In this document: positions 7,618-10,777 of the stretch, one piece after another
Layout of the letters: every line of letters begins with the position of its first letter
Position numbering within the stretch: position 1 is the stretch's first letter
Origin: Actinomycetota bacterium
GTDB lineage: Bacteria > Actinomycetota > Thermoleophilia > Gaiellales > Gaiellaceae
Direction: 5' to 3'
NCBI GenBank assembly: GCA_013696185.1
Contig: JACCZA010000098.1
Coordinates: 1 to 10,777, forward strand
Length of the DNA stretch: 10,777 bases
Program-made: the position numbers and the translations under genes
The notes under the pieces: model-generated
Database searches by the model: none
What the model saw: the letters and a program-made list of their open reading frames with translations, nothing else
What the model was told of the DNA's origin: nothing

Positions 7618-8774
7618 CCGTCACGACCGACACCGGCATCTCCGAGCAGGAGTACGCGGAGCGCCGCACCCGCCTCGGGGAGAAGCTGCGCGAGCAGGGG
7701 ATCGACGCGATCTTCGTGCCGCCGTCCTCCGATCTCGAGTACCTCACCGGCCTGGAGCGGGACATCCCCAGCTTCGGCAACGTCCACTACGCGCACGGCT
7801 GGGTCACCGGCGCCCTGATCGCCCCCGACCGCGAGCCCGTCTACGTGCTGCCGCGGATGTTCGTGACCTTCCACCTCTGGGGTCGCGACATCGGCGAGGT
7901 CGTGACCGTGCGCGAGACCGACGACGGCCGGGCGCTCTTCCGCAAGGCTGTCGACTCGCTCGGCGACCTGAAGCGCGTCGCGGTCGGCGCGCGCACCTGG
8001 GGCGAGGCGGTGATCGAGCTCGGCAAGGCGGCAGAGGGCGCGGAGCTCGTCAACGGCTCGCCGATCGTGAACGAGCTGCGCCGGATCAAGAGCGAGCGCG
8101 AGCTCGAGCTGATGACCCATGCCGCCTCGATCGCCGACGGGACGATGGCCGCCACCGCCGGCAAGGTCGAGCCCGGCGTGACGATGGTCGACCTGCAGGA
8201 GGAGGTCGAGCACCAGCTCCGCGCGCTCGGCTCACGGGTGCCGTCCTTCCCGACCCACATCTTCTCCTACGGGCAGCACCGCCACGACTCGCAGAATGCG
8301 AGCGGGCTCGAGCCGATCGCCGAGGGAGAGCCGGTGATGTTCGACTTCGGCGCCGTGTGGCAAGGCTACTGCTCCGACTTCGGCCGCACGGTCGTGGCCG
8401 GCGAGCCGCACCCGGAGTACGAGCGTTGCTATGCGATCATGCTCGCCGCGCAGGAGGCCGGCCGCGCAGCCGCGGTTCCGGGCGCTCTCGCGTCGGAGGT
8501 CAACGCCGCCTGCCGCGGCCCGATCGAGGAGGCCGGCCTCGGTGAGACCTTCAGGCACCGCATGGGCCACGGGATCGGCGTCGACGTGCACGAGTGGCCG
8601 TTCATCTCGGAGGAGGACACGACCCCGCTCGAGGCGGGGATGACCTTCACCGACGAGCCGTCGATCCTCTGGGACGACACGCTCGCCGTCCGGATCGAGG
8701 ACGTCGTCGTCTGCGCCGAGGGTGGCGGGCGCTACCTGAACGAGCACCCGCGCACGTCGGTGGTCAACCGCTAG
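7614..8774 (+). CDS. M24-family metallohydrolase (Xaa-Pro peptidase/creatinase fold)
   Basis: A 386-residue cytoplasmic pita-bread-fold hydrolase of normal length. Residues about 15-150 are the creatinase/prolidase-type N-terminal domain ('RRTRLGEKLREQGIDAIFV...SDLEYLTG'). Residues about 155-380 are the catalytic domain. All five ligands of the dimetal site are visible: D244 and D255 (MFDFGAVWQGYCSDFGRT), H319 (MGHGIG), E348 (FTDEPS) and E362 (VRIEDVV). An intact metal site argues against true creatinase, which lacks metal, and fits Xaa-Pro dipeptidase/aminopeptidase. Other metal-using members, such as ectoine hydrolase (DoeA-type), remain possible. As last gene of a transporter operon it most likely cleaves the imported compound. 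The end lies 11 bp from the stop of the convergent gene. Confidence 0.88.
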   Translation: MTVTTDTGISEQEYAERRTRLGEKLREQGIDAIFVPPSSDLEYLTGLERDIPSFGNVHYAHGWVTGALIAPDREPVYVLPRMFVTFHLWGRDIGEVVTVRETDDGRALFRKAVDSLGDLKRVAVGARTWGEAVIELGKAAEGAELVNGSPIVNELRRIKSERELELMTHAASIADGTMAATAGKVEPGVTMVDLQEEVEHQLRALGSRVPSFPTHIFSYGQHRHDSQNASGLEPIAEGEPVMFDFGAVWQGYCSDFGRTVVAGEPHPEYERCYAIMLAAQEAGRAAAVPGALASEVNAACRGPIEEAGLGETFRHRMGHGIGVDVHEWPFISEEDTTPLEAGMTFTDEPSILWDDTLAVRIEDVVVCAEGGGRYLNEHPRTSVVNR

Positions 8775-8809
8775 CGGAGCAACTACTAGGTGTCGATCTG
8801 CCGCTCCGC
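8774..8809. terminator. Possible bidirectional terminator between convergent genes
   Basis: GCGGAGC (8774-8780) and GCTCCGC (8803-8809) form a perfect 7-bp inverted repeat with a 22-nt loop. It spans the facing stop codons of the M24 gene and the - strand small gene. There is no T-tract on either side, so intrinsic termination is only suggested by position and symmetry. Confidence 0.35.
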
Positions 8810-8995
8810 CGCCTCGGCCTCGTGGCCGTGGCGGCGGAGCAGGTCGACGACCGCGTCCTCGGCGAAGCGCAGCCCGTCGTGCATCCCGAGGCGGTAAGGC
8901 GCGGTGCCCTTCGCGTCGTTGAAGTCGAGCTCCTCCGCGATCCGGGCGAGCAGCGCGCGCAGGCCGTCGGCGAGGTCTGCCCCGGCCTCGGCCAC
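8786..8995 (-). CDS. Small hypothetical protein, 69 residues
   Basis: I do not recognise this protein. It is short, charged and apparently all-helical. A first amphipathic helix (about residues 5-23, 'GADLADGLRALLARIAEEL') is followed by a loop 'NDAKGTAPYRLGMHDG' and a second helix ('LRFAEDAVVDLLRRHGHEAEAAER'). There is no cysteine, signal peptide or membrane segment. The GTG start at 8995 is chosen because AGGAAG (9006-9001 on the - strand) lies 5 nt upstream. The open frame continues far upstream, but that part is antisense and shadow sequence through the glutaredoxin gene. It begins 44 nt after the stop of the selenocysteine glutaredoxin-like gene in the same direction, so the two are probably co-transcribed and may act together. 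It converges on the M24 gene. Confidence 0.6.
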   Translation of the reverse strand: MAEAGADLADGLRALLARIAEELDFNDAKGTAPYRLGMHDGLRFAEDAVVDLLRRHGHEAEAAERQIDT

Positions 8996-9039
8996 GCGCT
9001 CTTCCTGGTGCGCGGCGAGCGAGTTGCCGGGCGGCTCGG

Positions 9040-9312
9040 TCAGGCGGTGCTCGCGCGGTAGGCCTGGACGACCTCCGTCAGCGCCTCCGGGTCGAAGCCC
9101 ACGACGTGGCGAGAGCCCCAGAAGAGCTGCGGCACCACGAGCTCGTTCGTCCGCTCGGCGAGCTCGGCGCGCGCTGCCTCGCTGCCCCGAATGTTCCGAT
9201 CCTCGAACGGGACGTCGTTTCCGGAGAGAAACTCCCTCACGCGGCAGCACTCCTGTCAGGTGGGAGTCCGTGCGTCCGTGTTCAGCGTGTAGAGAACGAC
9301 TGCTTCGGTCAC
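9040..9312 (-). CDS. Glutaredoxin-like selenoprotein with U-x-x-C motif (in-frame UGA)
   Basis: Read through one in-frame TGA (9258-9256), this frame encodes 90 residues with a glutaredoxin fold. Strand 1 is 'EAVVLYT' (3-9), then T16-P17-T18-U19-Q20-E21-C22-C23, helix 'RVREFLSGNDVPFEDRNI', the cis-proline turn V60-P61 (ELVVPQLF), and the C-terminal 'HVVGFDPEALTEVV'. The TGA falls exactly at the first cysteine of the CxxC redox motif, giving U19-x-x-C22. A hairpin resembling a bacterial SECIS begins 14 nt after the TGA. The likely role is thiol/disulfide exchange in the cytoplasm. Ordinary calling would start at GTG 9240 and give 66 residues without strand 1 or the active site; a GGAG 9 nt before that GTG is the main argument for the short form. 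The spacing between Y8 and U19 is longer than in typical glutaredoxins. No start is found in frame just upstream of GTG 9312. Confidence 0.72.
9222..9241 (-). promoter_or_regulatory. Putative bacterial SECIS hairpin
   Basis: Counting the T of the TGA as base 1, bases 18-37 fold as C18-G37, G19-C36, a bulged U20, then G21-C35, A22-U34, G23-C33, G24-U32 (wobble), G25-C31, with loop AGUUU (26-30). A short stem below a 5'-side bulged U, an upper stem, and a loop containing GU are the features SelB recognises in the E. coli fdhF element, at similar distance from the UGA. An alternative 4-bp stem (GGAG/CUCC) overlaps it. The fold was done by eye. Confidence 0.6.
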
Positions 9313-9332
9313 CGGGGGCAGATAGTACCCGG
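9313..9332. promoter_or_regulatory. Divergent intergenic region with possible overlapping -10 elements
   Basis: Only 20 bp separate the GTG of the selenoprotein (- strand) from the ATG of the enolase-family gene (+ strand). The - strand carries TACTAT (9327-9322), a good TANNNT -10 box, 9 nt before the GTG. The + strand reads GATAGT (9321-9326) 6 nt before the ATG. Neither start has a convincing Shine-Dalgarno sequence and neither has a good -35. Leaderless transcripts from face-to-face promoters would explain this, but it is inference. Confidence 0.35.
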
Positions 9333-10451
9333 ATGGCGGCCACGGGCACGATCGGGCGGGTCGACGTCTACGCCGTCCGCTACCACCACGTCGGCCCGTC
9401 GTTCGCGCTCTCGGGCGGCCGTCGCGCGAGCGAGCAGGACGGGACGATCGTGCGCGTCGAGACCGGCGACGGCCTCGTCGGCTGGGGCGAGCAGTGCGTC
9501 TTCACGCCGAGCTTCCTGCCCGGCTTCGGGCCGAGCACGCGCGCCGTCCTCGAGCCGCTCGCCCGGGCCGTCCTCGGCGCCGACCCGTGCCGGGTGGAGG
9601 CCGTCCACGCGCGGATGGAGGCGGCGATCCGCGGTTACGCGTACGCGAAGTCGGCGCTCGACATCGCCTGCTGGGACCTCTTCGGCAAGGCGACCGGCCG
9701 CCGCGTCGCCGATCTGCTCGGCGGCGCCCGGCAGGAGGAGCTCCAGCTCTACACCGGGATCGGGATCTCGTCGCTCGACGAGACGCGGGAGCGCTGCTCC
9801 GACGCGCTCGCCGCCGGTTTCCGGCAGGTTCAGGTCAAGGTCGGCACGAGCTCGTGGCGCGCGGACGTCGACCGGATCGAGGCCTGCGTCGAGGCACTCG
9901 CGGGCGTCGACCGGATCATCGTCGACGCGAACGGCTACTGGTCGCAGGCGGACGCCGTCCGCGTGGTCGCGGCGATCGACCACCTGGACGTCTACGTCGA
10001 GCAGCCGTGCGCGTCGGTCGCGGAGTGCGCCCGTGTACGGCGGTCGTCTCGGCGCCCGTTCGTCCTCGACGAGGTGCTGACGGGAGCGCGCGAGATCGTC
10101 GAGGCGCACGCGAGCGACGCGCTCGACGCCGTCCGGCTGAAGCTCGCGAACGTCGGCGGCATCACGCCCACGCGGCGGGCCCGGGACGTCGCGGTCGCGC
10201 TCGGGTTGCCGCTGACGGTCGAGGACTCCGGTGGTGGCGACATCGTCAGCACCGCGGCCACGCACGTGGCGTGCTCGACCGAGCCGAAGTTCCTCCTCGG
10301 CGGCTACCTGCCCTCGGAGATGGTCGCCGAGCGGATCGCCGTCGGCGCGCCGAGGGCCGAGCAAGGCGTCGCGCGACTTCCGGCCGGCCCCGGCCTTGGG
10401 ATCGAGATCGACGAGTCGGCGCTCGGCGAGCCGCTGTTCCGGGTGGAGTAG
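9333..10451 (+). CDS. Enolase-superfamily enzyme, MLE subgroup (dehydratase/epimerase type)
   Basis: A 372-residue cytoplasmic metalloenzyme. The N-terminal capping domain (about 1-125) has 'SGGRRASEQDGTIVRVETGDGLVGWGE' and 'YAYAKSALDIACWDLFGKATGRRVADLLGG'. In the barrel, K169 ends strand 2 (QVQVKVG), metal ligands are D198 (VDANGYW), E223 (VEQPC) and D246 (VLDEV), and K270 ends strand 6 (RLKLANVGG). Opposed Lys169 and Lys270 allow proton abstraction from either face, as in epimerases, racemases and syn-dehydratases of the muconate lactonizing enzyme subgroup. The N-terminal loop and 'KLANVGGIT...VEDSGGGDI' remind me of the cis-3-hydroxy-L-proline dehydratase/hydroxyproline betaine epimerase branch, but the substrate is not assigned. 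ATG 9333 is chosen because the frame upstream is antisense to the selenoprotein. It lies beside, not in, the catabolic operon and may serve the same substrate. Confidence 0.88.
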   Translation: MAATGTIGRVDVYAVRYHHVGPSFALSGGRRASEQDGTIVRVETGDGLVGWGEQCVFTPSFLPGFGPSTRAVLEPLARAVLGADPCRVEAVHARMEAAIRGYAYAKSALDIACWDLFGKATGRRVADLLGGARQEELQLYTGIGISSLDETRERCSDALAAGFRQVQVKVGTSSWRADVDRIEACVEALAGVDRIIVDANGYWSQADAVRVVAAIDHLDVYVEQPCASVAECARVRRSSRRPFVLDEVLTGAREIVEAHASDALDAVRLKLANVGGITPTRRARDVAVALGLPLTVEDSGGGDIVSTAATHVACSTEPKFLLGGYLPSEMVAERIAVGAPRAEQGVARLPAGPGLGIEIDESALGEPLFRVE

Positions 10452-10476
10452 CGACGGGGGTCGAAGCCGCTCTCCC

Positions 10477-10497
10477 GCTCCGGGCCTACCCGGGAGC
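10477..10497. terminator. Possible terminator hairpin between convergent genes
   Basis: GCTCCGGG (10477-10484) pairs with CCCGG-G-AGC (10489-10497) around the loop CCTA (10485-10488), an 8-bp stem with one bulged G. It lies 26 bp after the enolase-family stop, where the - strand gene also seems to end. No T-tract follows, so this is a GC-rich hairpin of uncertain strength. Confidence 0.35.
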
Positions 10498-10777
10498 CGC
10501 ACGCTCGCCGTTGCCGTCGAGACGCGTGGCGAGAGGCCGGTGGGCCACGTGCGCAGGTCGACGGCGCCTCCCGGCGAGGAGGGGAACGAGGCAAACGCCT
10601 GGAAGCTGCTCTGCCAGAGCCGCACCGTCTTCCCGCGCACCGAGACCGGGAGCACGAGCCGGAACCGGCCCTTCGCATCGGGCCACTGCGCCGCCAGCGG
10701 CTTCACGACGCGCCCGCCGGACGAGGCCCCGACGAGGAGCCCCTGGTAGACCGCGCCGCCGTACGAGGACGCGGTCG
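10486..10777 (-). CDS. Hypothetical protein, C-terminal part, end possibly frameshifted
   Basis: The 3' part of a gene coming from beyond the window on the - strand; about 96 residues are visible. The frame reading 'SSYGGAVYQGLLVGASSGGR', then 'LAAQWPDAKGRFRLVLPV', 'KTVRLWQSSFQAFASF' and 'GGAVDLRTWPTGLSPR' has natural protein character (alternating beta-like segments, tryptophans), unlike the arginine-rich shadow frames. I do not recognise the family; no catalytic motif is visible. This frame has no stop near the gene end and would run on antisense through the whole enolase-family gene to 9309. A TAG at 10488-10486 lies in another frame. One extra G in the G run at 10489-10491 would give R-L-P-G-stop exactly there. 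I therefore place the end at 10486 provisionally. Confidence 0.5.
   Translation of the reverse strand, partial: DRVLVRRRGLPGAPRRGLVRRARREAAGGAVARCEGPVPARAPGLGAREDGAALAEQLPGVCLVPLLAGRRRRPAHVAHRPLATRLDGNGERAAPG

Noticed and set aside
9256..9258. Reading the TGA as an ordinary nonsense mutation making the glutaredoxin a pseudogene
   Set aside because: The rest of the gene shows no decay, the TGA sits at the catalytic cysteine position, and a SECIS-like hairpin follows. It remains possible if the genome lacks selenocysteine machinery.
8904..9332. N-terminal extension of the enolase-family frame back to 8904
   Set aside because: It is antisense to the two small genes and rich in Arg/Ser/Pro; the family's N-terminus begins just after ATG 9333.
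8786..9349. A 187-residue - strand open frame covering the whole 8786-9349 region
   Set aside because: Only its last 69 residues look like a protein and have a ribosome binding site; the rest is an arginine-rich shadow of the glutaredoxin frame.
9309..10485. Continuation of the right-edge - strand frame to 9309
   Set aside because: Beyond about 10486 the composition becomes that of an antisense shadow of the enolase-family gene, which has all its catalytic residues.
1..10777. CRISPR arrays, tRNA/rRNA genes, insertion sequences, attachment sites
   Set aside because: I saw no repeated units, cloverleaf patterns, transposase motifs or flanking direct repeats.

Overview
The base composition (very high GC, with G or C at almost every third codon position), the tight gene packing and the family makeup suggest an Actinomycetota chromosome, perhaps a Thermoleophilia-type lineage. 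That placement is inference. I see no mobile element, CRISPR array, tRNA or rRNA.

Left arm (1-8774, all + strand). This is a compact run of nine genes, most overlapping by 4 bp (GTGA or ATGA) or separated by only a few bases: the end of a CoA-transferase beta subunit, an IclR regulator, a 3-hydroxyacyl-CoA/L-gulonate-type dehydrogenase, and a complete family-5 peptide/opine-type ABC importer (binding protein, two permeases, two ATPases), closed by an M24 metallohydrolase. It looks like one catabolic transcription unit: the importer brings in an amide, peptide or betaine-like compound, the M24 enzyme cleaves it, the dehydrogenase and CoA-transferase process the carbon skeleton, and the IclR protein senses an intermediate. 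The substrate cannot be read from the sequence.

Middle (8775-9332, - strand). Two small genes converge on the operon. The upstream one is the highlight of the window: a glutaredoxin-fold protein whose frame is broken by a single TGA exactly where the first cysteine of the CxxC redox motif belongs (U-Q-E-C). A hairpin with a bulged U and a GU-containing loop lies just downstream, as in a bacterial SECIS. I interpret it as a selenocysteine glutaredoxin, which ordinary gene calling would truncate to 66 residues without an active site. The downstream gene encodes a 69-residue protein I do not recognise, with a good ribosome binding site.

Right arm (9333-10777). An enolase-superfamily enzyme of the muconate-lactonizing/dehydratase-epimerase type, with both catalytic lysines and all three metal ligands, is divergent from the selenoprotein with only 20 bp between start codons. 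After it, the 3' end of a - strand gene enters from beyond the window; its end is unclear and may carry a one-base frameshift.
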